From NCBI GenBank assembly GCA_947178125.1, contig CAMWXB010000004.1, forward strand, positions 1-64,000: a stretch of DNA of 64,000 nt, written 5' to 3'. The notes below the pieces were generated by a model. The model saw only the letters and a program-made list of their open reading frames with translations. It made no database searches and was not told where the DNA came from. Origin of the DNA: an uncultured Lachnospiraceae bacterium (GTDB lineage Bacteria > Bacillota > Clostridia > Lachnospirales > Lachnospiraceae). This document shows positions 35,249 through 44,372 of this stretch, in pieces; position 1 is the first letter of the stretch; the number at the start of each line of letters is the position of its first letter. The position numbers and the translations under genes are program-made.

Positions 35249-35511
35249 GGTGATATTCCCTTGTCCTTTCTGATTTTTTTCGTAAATTTTAGTTGATGGT
35301 AACTGTATTCTATGCGAAAAGGGACGGGATGGCAAGAGGAAATCCGTAATTTTATTCTGGATTTTTGCTCTGGATATTTATCCTGTATCTGTTCTGAATT
35401 TTCTGGCCAGCTCCCCTTGCCTGTCCGTACCTGTATGTGATAGAATGAGCCTTGGTAGGCAGGAGAAATTTTCCTATATATAAAATATAAAACGAAAGGA
35501 AATGCAGAACA

Positions 35512-37275
35512 ATGATGCAATCGAGAACATATAATTGTAACGAACTGCGCAGTCAGCATATCGGAGAGAGAGTGACGCTGGCGGGATGGTATGAAAATCT
35601 GAGGAAAGTATCCAAAAATCTTGGTTTTTTGATTCTCCGGGATTTTTACGGGACGACGCAGATTGTTATTGAGACGGAAGAACTCATGCAGTCCCTTGAC
35701 GGTGTCAATAACGAATCGACGCTCAGTATCGAGGGCGTTGTCAGAGAACGTTCCAATAAGAACCCCAATCTGCCGACCGGCGATATCGAGGTAGTTCCGG
35801 ACAAGATTACCGTGCTGGGCAGCTGCCGCTATAACGCTCTGCCTTTTGAAATCAACCATTCCAAAGAGGCGGATGAGAATATCCGGTTGAAATACCGGTA
35901 TCTGGATTTGAGAAATCCACAGGTAAAAGACAAGATCGTCCTGAGGAGTAAAATTGTCGCAGAATTGAGGAACCGGATGACAGACCTCGGATTTCTGGAG
36001 ATTACGACGCCGATTCTGACTTGTTCGTCACCGGAAGGGGCGAGAGACTATATCGTTCCGTCCAGAGTCCATCCGGGCAAATTTTATGCGCTGCCGCAGG
36101 CACCGCAGCAGTTCAAACAGATTTTGATGGCTTCCGGCTTTGACCGTTATTTTCAGATAGCGCCCTGTTTCCGGGATGAGGATGCCCGGGCGGACCGTTC
36201 TCCGGGCGAGTTCTATCAGCTCGATATGGAGATGGCATTTGCGAGTCAGGAAGATGTTTTTGCCATTATTGAAGAAGCGCTTCCAGCGGTCTTTGAAAAA
36301 TACGGCGTGTACAAAACGGCTTCCAGACCGCCTTTTACCCGCATCCCCTATTTGGAAGCGATGGAGAAATACGGCTCCGATAAACCGGACCTGCGCATCG
36401 ATTTGACCGTACAGGATGCAACAGATTGTCTGGCTGACTGCGGTTTTGGTCCTTTTGCAGGAAATGTAGTCAAAGCGATCGTTGTGGACAAGTTCACGGC
36501 GACGCGGAAAGTGATTGATAAGATTTGTAATGACGTGGAAGTGCAGTCCGGCGAAAAGGCTTACTGGTTCAAGCTGGATGAAAACGGGGAATTTGTCGGC
36601 GGCATCAGTAAATTTTTAACGGATAATAAAGAAAAAGTAGTCGGCGCACTGGGATTAAAGCCGGGTGACTTCATAGGACTGACTGCCGGAAAAAAGCTGA
36701 GGGCCCAGAAAACGGCAGGCGTTCTGCGGAATATGCTGGGACAGAACTGTGAGGCGCATATGGATAAGGAGCGCTATGAGTTCTGCTGGATCGTGGACTT
36801 CCCGATGTACGAAATCGGCGAGGAATCCGGCGAACTGGAATTTTGCCATAATCCGTTCTCCATGCCGCAGGGCGGCATGGAAGCGCTGGAAAAGCAGGAC
36901 CCGCTTTCGATTCTGGCCTATCAGTACGACCTCGTCTGCAACGGCGTGGAACTGTCTTCCGGCGCGGTGCGGAATCACGACCCGGAAATTATGGTAAAAG
37001 CATTTCAGCTGGTTGGCCTGGGAGAAGAGGACGTGAAAGCCAAATTCCCGGCCATGTATAACGCTTTCTGTTACGGAGCGCCGCCGCATGCCGGCATTGC
37101 GCCCGGTGTAGACCGTATGATCATGCTGATCACCGGAGAAGAGAGCATTCGGGAGATCATTCCGTTCCCGATGAATAAGAGTGCGATGGATGTGATGATG
37201 AATGCGCCTTCGGCAGTGGAACAGAGACAGCTGGATGAGGTGCATATCAGGCTGAAGGAAGAGTCACTTTCCTGA
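35512..37275 (+). CDS. aspS: aspartyl-tRNA synthetase
   Basis: 587-aa class II synthetase charging tRNA-Asp. The N-terminal OB-fold (VTLAGWYENLRKVSKNLGFLILRD) binds the anticodon. Motif 2 is CFRDEDARADRSPGEFYQLDMEM and motif 3 GVDRMIMLITGEESIREIIPFP; a GAD insertion lies in the middle, as in bacterial AspRS. ATG 35512 or 35515 is possible. No T-box was seen in the 176-base upstream region. Its 3' end overlaps the convergent AraC gene by 12 bases. Confidence 0.95.
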   Translation: MMQSRTYNCNELRSQHIGERVTLAGWYENLRKVSKNLGFLILRDFYGTTQIVIETEELMQSLDGVNNESTLSIEGVVRERSNKNPNLPTGDIEVVPDKITVLGSCRYNALPFEINHSKEADENIRLKYRYLDLRNPQVKDKIVLRSKIVAELRNRMTDLGFLEITTPILTCSSPEGARDYIVPSRVHPGKFYALPQAPQQFKQILMASGFDRYFQIAPCFRDEDARADRSPGEFYQLDMEMAFASQEDVFAIIEEALPAVFEKYGVYKTASRPPFTRIPYLEAMEKYGSDKPDLRIDLTVQDATDCLADCGFGPFAGNVVKAIVVDKFTATRKVIDKICNDVEVQSGEKAYWFKLDENGEFVGGISKFLTDNKEKVVGALGLKPGDFIGLTAGKKLRAQKTAGVLRNMLGQNCEAHMDKERYEFCWIVDFPMYEIGEESGELEFCHNPFSMPQGGMEALEKQDPLSILAYQYDLVCNGVELSSGAVRNHDPEIMVKAFQLVGLGEEDVKAKFPAMYNAFCYGAPPHAGIAPGVDRMIMLITGEESIREIIPFPMNKSAMDVMMNAPSAVEQRQLDEVHIRLKEESLS

Positions 37276-38229
37276 TTCCCGATATTTCCGCGGGGAACAC
37301 CCATATTTTTCCCGGAATTTCCGATAAAAATAACTGCTGTTATCATAACCGATATTTTCCATGACCGCATCCACCGTAAGCGGTGTCTGGGAAAGCAGGT
37401 AGGCAGCCTGCTGCAGTTTCCGCTGCTGTAACAGTTCTTTAAAATTGGAATCCGTATACTTTTTTAACAAACGGCTTATGAAATAGGCAGGCTGCTTCAG
37501 TTCTTCTGCAACCTCCGTTAATGAGCCGTTTTTATAATGCGTTTCGATATATTTTAACACGGAGAAAACGAGATTCTGTTCATACTGGTTCGGGTCATCC
37601 TGATTGATGGTGTCCGCAAACATGGACAGGTTCAGGAAAAGAAGCCCCATCGTCGTTTGATTTATAGTGTTGGTACCCGCTTTTTTATGAAGCAGTGTCC
37701 AGATCATGTTTTCGATGAGGTTCTGCACGGGAAGGATTTCTTTTGCCTGAAAATGCAGATAACTGGATAGGGAGGAATCCTGCGACAGCACGGAAATCAG
37801 GAAATCATGCAGGATATTTTCCCGTTCGATCATGGAAAAAGCATGGTCAAAAAATTCCGGCAGAATGATAAAATTGACAGCAATGTCATTTTTTCCGGCA
37901 GGCAGGATTTCCTGCGTGGCGTTCTGATTCAGAAAAAGGAGGTCTCCTTCCTGTAATATAATGCGCTCTTTGTCGTTGATGATGTGGGTCGTAGAGCCGC
38001 TGCACATATAGACCATTTCCACATAGTTATGGCTGTGCCGCGGAAAATGGACAAAGCGGGTATGCGGCCGTATTTCGATCAGACGCCCTTTACGCAAAAG
38101 CTTCCGGCTGTCGATGACGAAGCCTCTGCCGGAAGTGTAGAGTTCTTTTTGCACATCCTGCCGGCCGTCCAGAATAGCCTGTTCTTCCTCTGAAATTTTT
38201 TGAAGCTGCGCTAACAGTTCCTGCTGCAT
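37264..38229 (-). CDS. AraC family transcriptional regulator
   Basis: 321-aa regulator. An N-terminal cupin-like sensor (HFPRHSHNYVEMVYMCSGSTTHIIND) precedes two C-terminal helix-turn-helix units (LTEVAEELKQPAYFISRLLKKYTDSNFKELLQQRKLQQAAYLL and VDAVMENIGYDNSSYFYRKFREKYGCSPRKYR). It is divergent from the rhamnose isomerase gene, so it may be its activator, with sugar sensed by the cupin domain (inference). ATG 38229 follows AAAGGAG. Confidence 0.88.
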   Translation of the reverse strand: MQQELLAQLQKISEEEQAILDGRQDVQKELYTSGRGFVIDSRKLLRKGRLIEIRPHTRFVHFPRHSHNYVEMVYMCSGSTTHIINDKERIILQEGDLLFLNQNATQEILPAGKNDIAVNFIILPEFFDHAFSMIERENILHDFLISVLSQDSSLSSYLHFQAKEILPVQNLIENMIWTLLHKKAGTNTINQTTMGLLFLNLSMFADTINQDDPNQYEQNLVFSVLKYIETHYKNGSLTEVAEELKQPAYFISRLLKKYTDSNFKELLQQRKLQQAAYLLSQTPLTVDAVMENIGYDNSSYFYRKFREKYGCSPRKYRESGK

Positions 38230-38264
38230 GGTTTCTCCTTTCATTTGCGGTCATTCTCAGGCGT

Positions 38265-38336
38265 TTGCGAAACGATGTTTTCGAAGGCTTCCGTTGTACA
38301 AAATAGACAATCACCGCAGGGCACGCTTTCGCTGCA
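38265..38336 (-). repeat. dispersed 49-bp repeat joined to a type-1 core fragment
   Basis: 38265-38313 is the reverse complement of the repeat at 14504-14552 (four mismatches). Directly next to it, 38320-38336 reads, on the minus strand, GCAGCGAAAGCGTGCC, matching the conserved end of the type-1 foldback core. The two sequence families are therefore fused here. Confidence 0.6.
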
Positions 38337-38338
38337 GG

Positions 38339-38640
38339 CGGCGTCCACCGGACAGAATCGCTATATGGCGATTCTGTCGTGTGAGAAAGCTCTGCTTTGC
38401 AAAATGGTAAAAAACACTGCGAAGAATGCCCTGTTGGGCATTCTTCAGGGAATGACATAGATTTTCCTAGGCAGCGTCCACCAGACAGAATCGCCATGAG
38501 GCGATTCTGTCGTGTGAGAAAGCTCTGCTTTGCAAAATGGTAGAAAACACTGCGAAGAATGCCCAACAGGGCATTCTTCAGGGAATGATATAGATTTTCT
38601 CAGACGGCGTTCTTTGCCGTCATAGAAAATCTTCATTCCC
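38339..38640 (+). repeat. tandem duplication of a 133-bp two-hairpin unit
   Basis: Unit 1 starts at 38341 and unit 2 at 38474, both GCGTCCACC. Each contains ACAGAATCGC/GCGATTCTGT, the constant link GTGTGAGAAAGCTCTGCTTTGC, and GAAGAATGCCC/GGGCATTCTTC. The loop sequences differ between units while the stems are kept. A third hairpin (AGATTTTCT...ACGGCG/TGCCGT...AGAAAATCT) follows at 38592-38632. This fills most of the 606-base spacer between the AraC gene and rhaA. Confidence 0.8.
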
Positions 38641-38701
38641 TTTGCAACTAAGGTCCCCTTTTTTTTCAGAAAAAGACCTTCCCACGCCGCTCAAAGTCCG
38701 A

Positions 38702-38791
38702 TATAATAAAGACAATCATATTGTTTTGTATTGTAAATAAAAGCAGTAAGTCAATTATAGAAACAATCCGGAAAGAATGCAATCCGGAAAG
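38702..38791 (+). promoter_or_regulatory. rhaA upstream region: -10 box and 12-bp direct repeats
   Basis: TATAAT at 38702-38707 has no good -35, as expected for an activator-dependent promoter. CAATCCGGAAAG occurs twice, at 38764-38775 and 38780-38791, between this -10 and the start codon. Direct repeats suit an AraC-type protein, although a position downstream of the -10 would be unusual for activation. Confidence 0.4.
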
Positions 38792-38835
38792 AAAATAATA
38801 TAGAAAACAAATTAATATAGTAAAGGAGAAGGAAC

Positions 38836-40092
38836 ATGACACAGAAAGAAAGGTATGAAGCAGCCAAAGAAATGTATGCGGCAATCGGCGTGGATACCGA
38901 TGCGGCAATCGCAGCGCTGAAGGAGATTCCGGTATCCCTTCACTGCTGGCAGGGGGATGATGTAACGGGTTTTGACCATGACGGCCCGCTGACAGGCGGA
39001 ATCCAGACGACCGGAGATTATCCCGGAAAAGCAAGAACACCGGAAGAACTGATGCAGGATATGGCAAAAGCCCTGGAACTGATGCCGGGCAAGAAGAAAC
39101 TGAACCTGCACGCAAGCTACGCGATTTTTGAGGAAGGCGAGTATGTGGACCGCGATAAAATCGAGCCTAAGCACTTCGCAAAATGGGTCGAGTTCGCGAA
39201 AGAAAGAAATATGGGCATTGACTTTAACCCCACGTTCTTTTCCCATGATAAGATAAAAGACGGACTGACGCTGTCGAGTCCCGATGAAGAAACGAGAAAA
39301 TTCTGGATTGAGCATGGCAAGGCGTGCATCCGTATTTCTGAATATTTCGCAAAAGAGACCGGTATGCCCTGTGTCATGAATATTTGGACCGGGGATGGTT
39401 ACAAGGATATTCCTGCTGACCGCATGGGCCCGAGAATGCGTTATAAAGAGTCCATCGAAGAGATTCTGTCCGAGCCTTTTGATAAGAACCTCGTAAAACC
39501 CTGCGTGGAATCCAAAGTATTCGGTATCGGCGTAGAATCTTACACGGCGGGCAGCGCAGAGTTTACATTATCTTTTGCGGCGACCCATGAAGGATGTCTG
39601 CCTTTGATGGATAACGGACATTATCATCCGACGGAAGTCGTATCGGATAAGATTCCGGCGCTTCTTTGCTTCTTCCCGGAAATCGCACTGCATATCACGA
39701 GACCGGTGCGCTGGGACAGCGACCACGTTGTGCTTTTCGATGACGAGACCAAAGAGATAGCAAAGGAAATCGTCAGAAACGATGCGCTCGGACGGGTTTA
39801 TATGGCACTCGATTATTTCGATGCGGGTATTAACCGTATTTCCGCATGGACGGTCGGTTTCCGCAGCTGGCAGAAAGCTCTGTTGAGCGCGCTCTGTACA
39901 CCGAATCAGGAATTGAAAAAAATGCAGGAAGAGAACCGCATGACGGAGCTCATGGTATGGCAGGAAGACATTAAGACCTATCCATTCGGCGATGTCTGGG
40001 AAGAATACTGCAGACAGTGCGGCGTAATCGCGGACAAGAGCTGGTTTGAAGCTGTTCGTCAGTACGAAGAGGAAGTACTGTTAAAAAGATAG
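38836..40092 (+). CDS. rhaA: L-rhamnose isomerase
   Basis: 418-aa metal-dependent isomerase converting L-rhamnose to L-rhamnulose, the usual family length. Blocks VSLHCWQGDDVTGFD, TGGIQTTGDYPG, KLNLHASYA, DFNPTFFSH, MNIWTGDGYKDIPADR, GVESYTAGSAEF and LDYFDAGINRISAWTVG are characteristic. No rhamnulokinase or aldolase gene is adjacent; the next gene is an unrelated ABC permease. AAAGGAGAAGG precedes the ATG. The divergent AraC gene is the likely regulator. Confidence 0.95.
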   Translation: MTQKERYEAAKEMYAAIGVDTDAAIAALKEIPVSLHCWQGDDVTGFDHDGPLTGGIQTTGDYPGKARTPEELMQDMAKALELMPGKKKLNLHASYAIFEEGEYVDRDKIEPKHFAKWVEFAKERNMGIDFNPTFFSHDKIKDGLTLSSPDEETRKFWIEHGKACIRISEYFAKETGMPCVMNIWTGDGYKDIPADRMGPRMRYKESIEEILSEPFDKNLVKPCVESKVFGIGVESYTAGSAEFTLSFAATHEGCLPLMDNGHYHPTEVVSDKIPALLCFFPEIALHITRPVRWDSDHVVLFDDETKEIAKEIVRNDALGRVYMALDYFDAGINRISAWTVGFRSWQKALLSALCTPNQELKKMQEENRMTELMVWQEDIKTYPFGDVWEEYCRQCGVIADKSWFEAVRQYEEEVLLKR

Positions 40093-40125
40093 GATTTATT
40101 TTTATATTTAAGGATTATTTAATAT

Positions 40126-40172
40126 TTCCTCCCTTATCATGTTTGGTAGAACATGATAAGGGAGGAATTTTT
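40126..40172 (+). terminator. 18-bp perfect hairpin: rhaA terminator that also holds the next gene's ribosome site
   Basis: TTCCTCCCTTATCATGTT (40126-40143) pairs without mismatch with 40150-40167 around a six-base loop and is followed by TTTTT. The right arm contains GGGAGGA, the Shine-Dalgarno sequence six bases before ATG 40173. The same structure could end rhaA transcription and hide the ribosome site of the permease gene in readthrough RNA. Confidence 0.75.
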
Positions 40173-42557
40173 ATGTTATTGCACATACTGCAAAAAGACC
40201 TGAAAAGAAAGCGGACCATGAATGCAATTCTGTTTCTGTTCATTATTCTGGCGTCTACCTTTCTGGCGGCAAGCGTCAATAATATGGTCACGATTGCCGG
40301 TGCTCTGGATTATTATATGGATGTGGCGAACGTCCCCGATTATATGATGATAGCGCTCGGAGAGTCCGGAGAGACGCCTGTTGACGGATTTTTGCAAAAC
40401 AGCTCTTATGTGACGGAATACGAGGCTTTGGATATGTATCTGCTCACGGACGATACGATTGAAATTGCACATTGTACGGAAGATGTGGACAGGCACTCTT
40501 ACGAAAGGGGCGCTACGCTCTTGCTCGGAGCGGTGCCGGAGAATTTTACCAGAATTTTTGACGCCGGGGATGCACCTTTATCTCTGAAATCCGGTGAAAT
40601 AGCGGTTCCGAATCAACAGGCGGAACTAAACGGGCTTGCCGTAGGGGATGTGCTCAGGATAAGCGGTCCGGATAAGACGATGGAATTTACGATTGCGGAA
40701 ATTGTCAAGGATGCGGTCCTTGGCTCGACGATGATCAGTACGAAAAGACTTTTTATAAGCAAAGCGGATTATCATGAACTCATGGGAGACTCGCCCAGAT
40801 ATCATACGATGCTCTATGCCGTGAACTGTACGGATGTCAAAGGGCTTGAGAAAGAGTTGAAACAGCAGAATGTTGAAGTGATAGCCGAGCTTGAAAAGTC
40901 TACGATAAAAATGTGTTATTTTTTTAACCTTTTAATGGCAGGACTGCTGGTGGTGGTCGGTATCTGTCTGATTCTGATTTCTTTTCTGATCCTGCGGTTC
41001 ACGATTGTGTTCACGCTTCAGGAGGATTATAAGGAAATCGGCATTATGAAAGCAATCGGCATCCGTGATGGGAGGATAAAGGGAATTTATCTGCTGAAAT
41101 ATTTTGCGGTCACGCTTGTCGGTTCCGTGGTCGGATTTTTGATCAGCATTCCGTTCGGAAAGGCGCTTCTTATGCAGGTCATACAGGATTTTGTGATGCC
41201 GCCTTTGGAAAACCTGCTTTTCCTGAATTTATTCTGTGTGGTATGCGTCGTGCTGCTCGTCGTTCTGTTCTGCTATGGATGTACCGGGAAAATCAGAAAA
41301 TTTACGGCAGTCGAAGCGATTCGGAACGGCAGCAGTGCAGAGCGTTATCATGCAGGAGGAAAGATTCGATTCCACCGGAGAAAAAGAATGCCGGCGAGCA
41401 TTTACCTTGCCTGCAATGATGTGACGGGTCATCTGAAACGATATGCGGTACTCATTGCGACTTTCTGCATCGGCACGATGGAAATCCTGTTGCTGCTTAC
41501 TGCAACCCATACCTTGCAAAGTGAAGGCATTGTGCGGATTTTCTGCGTGCAGCCGTGCTCTGTTTATATGGATACCGGGGCTGTTGAAAAATATATTGCA
41601 GAAAAGGATGAAACTTTGCTGTATGCGGATATCAGGGATATTAGGGAAAAACTTGCCGAAAACGGCATAGCGTCGGAGGTCTGGATAGAACTCTGGTATT
41701 CTCTGCCCTGTTATGGAGCGGACGCGGATATGCAGACATCGAACACGGCCTATACGATGCAGCAGACCGGAAAAGATGAGGATGATTATGATATTTTGGA
41801 AGGCAGCGTTCCCATTCTGGAAAATGAAGTCATGGTGACGGAGAGAACGGCGGAGGATTTGGGGGTTTCCATCGGAGACTGCGTGCATTATCAGTTTCCG
41901 GAAGGAGAAAAGGAATTTATCGTCACCGGTATTTACCAGAGTGTGATGAATATGGGATATGGCCTGCGAGTCAGCAGCAAAGCGCAGCTGCCCTTTCAGA
42001 TGGTGGGCGGGGGATTTGCTTTTCAGATACAGGCGAAAGGAGAATGGAAAGTGGAGGAATTTGCGGCGCGCGTGGCGGAAGTCTTTCCCGATTATCGGAT
42101 AACCACAGCCAGGGAGTGGGTCAGCGATATGGTCGGCGTTATGGATGAGGTGGCGGCCCTGCAGAAGTTCGTTACCGTAATGGTGCTTCTGATCAATACA
42201 TTGATCACGGTTCTGATGGTAAAGACATTGATTACGAGAGAGCGGGGGGAAATTGCCATGTTAAAGAGCATTGGCTTTGCGGACAGGACGATTCGGGCAT
42301 GGCAGAGTTTCCGCATCATGCTCGTATTGTTCCTGGCGATCGTGTTGGGGACCGTCTTTTCGGAAATGCTGGATTCCGCAGCAATCGGAAGCGTATTTTC
42401 CGTCATGGGAGCGAACAGCATCCAATTAGTAAAAAAACCGTTGGAGACGTATCTGCTTTATCCACTCCTTATGCTTGCTGTGACAGGTGTGTCAGCATAC
42501 TTATGCGCCGCAGAGGTGAAAAGGGTGGATGTGAAAGAAATCAATACTCTCGAATAG
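40173..42557 (+). CDS. FtsX/MacB-type ABC transporter permease
   Basis: 794-aa permease. It has one N-terminal membrane segment (about 18-38), a large outer domain, three membrane segments with the FtsX pattern (KEIGIMKAIGIRDGRIKGIYLLKYF, about 290-400), a second outer domain, then a second FtsX unit (REIGMLKS-like ERGEIAMLKSIGFADRTIRAWQSF) with three more segments. It works with the ATPase at 42925 and is probably induced by the two-component system at 43.7-45.6 kb. The ATPase lies 367 bases away because repeat elements occupy the spacer. Confidence 0.85.
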   Translation: MLLHILQKDLKRKRTMNAILFLFIILASTFLAASVNNMVTIAGALDYYMDVANVPDYMMIALGESGETPVDGFLQNSSYVTEYEALDMYLLTDDTIEIAHCTEDVDRHSYERGATLLLGAVPENFTRIFDAGDAPLSLKSGEIAVPNQQAELNGLAVGDVLRISGPDKTMEFTIAEIVKDAVLGSTMISTKRLFISKADYHELMGDSPRYHTMLYAVNCTDVKGLEKELKQQNVEVIAELEKSTIKMCYFFNLLMAGLLVVVGICLILISFLILRFTIVFTLQEDYKEIGIMKAIGIRDGRIKGIYLLKYFAVTLVGSVVGFLISIPFGKALLMQVIQDFVMPPLENLLFLNLFCVVCVVLLVVLFCYGCTGKIRKFTAVEAIRNGSSAERYHAGGKIRFHRRKRMPASIYLACNDVTGHLKRYAVLIATFCIGTMEILLLLTATHTLQSEGIVRIFCVQPCSVYMDTGAVEKYIAEKDETLLYADIRDIREKLAENGIASEVWIELWYSLPCYGADADMQTSNTAYTMQQTGKDEDDYDILEGSVPILENEVMVTERTAEDLGVSIGDCVHYQFPEGEKEFIVTGIYQSVMNMGYGLRVSSKAQLPFQMVGGGFAFQIQAKGEWKVEEFAARVAEVFPDYRITTAREWVSDMVGVMDEVAALQKFVTVMVLLINTLITVLMVKTLITRERGEIAMLKSIGFADRTIRAWQSFRIMLVLFLAIVLGTVFSEMLDSAAIGSVFSVMGANSIQLVKKPLETYLLYPLLMLAVTGVSAYLCAAEVKRVDVKEINTLE

Positions 42558-42659
42558 TGTGAAGAGAAGTTCTAAGGCTCATACAGCTAAAGCCTGGTTC
42601 CCAGGCTTGGCTGTTTCGCCAAGAACTTCTACGGCTTGCGCAGCAAGTCTTCTTCACAC
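42557..42659 (+). repeat. type-2 (three-way-junction) repeat, copy 1
   Basis: P1: GTGTGAAGA (42557-42565) with TCTTCACAC (42651-42659). P2: AGAAGTTCT...GG with CC.AGAACTTCT, extended by GCCTGG/CCAGGC. P3: GGCTTGC with GCAAGTC. All three stems are complete. It begins at the last base of the permease stop codon. Confidence 0.75.
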
Positions 42660-42738
42660 CGAAGAATGCCCAAAATACGGGCATTCTTCATCACAAATTT
42701 ATTTGTGTTTGGATTTTGAGATTCCGCAGAGCGGAATC
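42660..42738 (+). repeat. three small hairpin modules between the type-2 copies
   Basis: GAAGAATGCCC/GGGCATTCTTC (42661-42689, shared with 38.4 and 55.9-56.0 kb), CACAAAT/ATTTGTG (about 42692-42708) and GATTCCGC/GCGGAATC (about 42719-42737). No ORF is seen. Confidence 0.6.
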
Positions 42739-42750
42739 ATGGAGGTTAGT

Positions 42751-42900
42751 GTGAGAAGAACTTCTAAAAGGCCAACACATCTGATGGTGTGGCGCCAATG
42801 GATGCTTCGCAAAGTCAGCATAGCTGACTTGGAAGTTCTACGGTCCGTGGGACGGACTTTTCTCACCCTGGAGAATCGCGGGGCGATTCTCCAAAAGTTT
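42751..42900 (+). repeat. type-2 (three-way-junction) repeat, copy 2, plus GAGAATCGC hairpin
   Basis: P1: GTGAGAAG with CTTTTCTCAC (42857-42866). P2: AGAACTTCTAA with TTGGAAGTTCT, containing an AGTCAGC/GCTGACT sub-stem. P3: GTCCGT with ACGGAC. The stems differ in sequence from copy 1 but pair equally well. GGAGAATCGC/GCGATTCTCC follows at about 42869-42893, just ahead of the ATPase gene. Confidence 0.75.
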
Positions 42901-42924
42901 TGAGAGAAAAGGGAGGAAATGAGG

Positions 42925-43695
42925 ATGAATAAACTGGAAGTGAAGGATCTGTGTAAGACTTATGTAGTCAATAAAAGGCCGAATAACGTGCTTCGGAATA
43001 TCAATCTGACAATAGAGGAAGGAGAGATGGTCGCCGTTATGGGACCGTCCGGTTCGGGAAAATCCACGCTTCTTTATACGGTGAGCGGCATGGACAGCAT
43101 GACGGCAGGAAAGGTGGACTTTTTCGGGAAGGAAATCGGGAGCCTGCGTCCGAAAGAAATGAGCCAGATTCGCCTGACACAGATGGGATTTATTTTTCAG
43201 CAGATGTACCTGTTAAAAAATCTGACAATTTATGATAATATTATTTTACCGGCTTATCAGGCCAATGAAGGCAGGGGAAAAAGGAGCCGGGCGCAGATCA
43301 ACGAGCGGGCCAGAGAGTTGATGCGGAAACTCGATATCATAGCGGTTGCGGAAAATGATGTGACGGAAGTTTCCGGAGGACAGCTCCAGCGTGCCTGTAT
43401 CTGCCGGAGCCTGATCAATGAGCCGAAGATGGTCTTTGCCGATGAACCGACGGGTGCGCTGAATCAGCAGAATTCCAGGGAAGTCATGCGGGAACTCAAC
43501 AGAATCAACCGGGAAGGGACAACGATCATGCTGGTGACGCATGACAGTAAGGTTGCGGCAAAAAGCGACAGGGTGCTCTATATAGAGGATGGCTCTATAA
43601 AGGACCAAATGAAGCTTGGAAAATTTGAAGAAGGAAGCGAAGCCAGAGAAAGAGAAAGAAAGCTCTCCGGATGGCTTCTGGAGATGGGATGGTAA
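42925..43695 (+). CDS. ABC transporter ATP-binding protein (MacB/LolD type)
   Basis: 256-aa ATPase partner of the FtsX-type permease. Walker A GPSGSGKST (about 37-45), QQMYLLKNLTIYDNI (Q-loop), VSGGQLQRACICRSL signature, Walker B MVFADEPTGALN, and H-loop VTHDSKVAA. ATG 42925 is eight bases after GGGAGG; ATG 42919 is too close to it. The end overlaps the response regulator gene by seven bases. Confidence 0.9.
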   Translation: MNKLEVKDLCKTYVVNKRPNNVLRNINLTIEEGEMVAVMGPSGSGKSTLLYTVSGMDSMTAGKVDFFGKEIGSLRPKEMSQIRLTQMGFIFQQMYLLKNLTIYDNIILPAYQANEGRGKRSRAQINERARELMRKLDIIAVAENDVTEVSGGQLQRACICRSLINEPKMVFADEPTGALNQQNSREVMRELNRINREGTTIMLVTHDSKVAAKSDRVLYIEDGSIKDQMKLGKFEEGSEARERERKLSGWLLEMGW

Positions 43696-44372
43696 CGGAT
43701 ATTCTTCTGGTCGAGGACAATCGGGAACTGGCGGAACTGATAACGGTCTTTTTAAAAAGGGACGGTTATCTGGTGGAAACAAAGGCGAGCGGGGAAGAGG
43801 CGCTTGCGTTTCTCGCCGGACACAGTGTGAAAATGATCCTGTTGGATGTTATGCTGCCGGGAATGGACGGATTCGGTTTTTGTGCGGCCGTCCGTCAAAG
43901 CAGCGGCGTGCCCGTTATTATGATGAGCGCGCGGGTGGAAAAGGAAGACAAAATGAACGGTTTTCTGCAGGGAGCGGATGACTATGTGGAAAAACCGGTC
44001 GATATCGATATTCTTTCGGCGAAGATAGGAGCGCTTATGCGAAGGAACTATGAACTGAAAAAGGAGAATGCGCTGCTTGTATCGGGTGATCTTTCTATTG
44101 ATAAGGACGCAAAGCGGGTTTTTTTGCGGGAAAAAGAATTGACTATGACGGTCAAAGAGTATGAACTGCTCCTTTTGCTGGTGGAAAATCAGGGCAGAAC
44201 GCTTCGCAAGGAATATCTTTTCAATCAGGTTTGGGGAGAGGACAGTTTCAGCGAGAATCAGACGCTTACGGTGCACATCAAAATGCTGCGGGATAAGATT
44301 GAAGAAAATCCGGGGAAACCGGAACGAATCAAGACGGTGTGGGGTGTGGGTTACAGATATGAAGAAACTTGA
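43689..44372 (+). CDS. OmpR-family response regulator
   Basis: 227-aa regulator. The receiver domain has phospho-acceptor D53 in LLDVMLPGMDG, and K in YVEKPVD. A winged-helix DNA-binding domain follows (LTMTVKEYELLLLLVENQGRTLRKEYLFNQVWG ... LTVHIKMLRDKIEENP...IKTVWGVGYRYE). ATG 43689 has GGAG five bases upstream and overlaps the ATPase stop. It is expected to control the adjacent ABC exporter. Confidence 0.93.
   Translation: MVTDILLVEDNRELAELITVFLKRDGYLVETKASGEEALAFLAGHSVKMILLDVMLPGMDGFGFCAAVRQSSGVPVIMMSARVEKEDKMNGFLQGADDYVEKPVDIDILSAKIGALMRRNYELKKENALLVSGDLSIDKDAKRVFLREKELTMTVKEYELLLLLVENQGRTLRKEYLFNQVWGEDSFSENQTLTVHIKMLRDKIEENPGKPERIKTVWGVGYRYEET

Noticed and set aside
35336..35511. T-box riboswitch upstream of aspS
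   Set aside because: The conserved T-box sequence (AGGGTGGNACCGCG-type) and an antiterminator are not present.
38339..38640. CRISPR-like array
   Set aside because: Only two long units, each internally palindromic, with no short regular spacers and no cas genes in the window.
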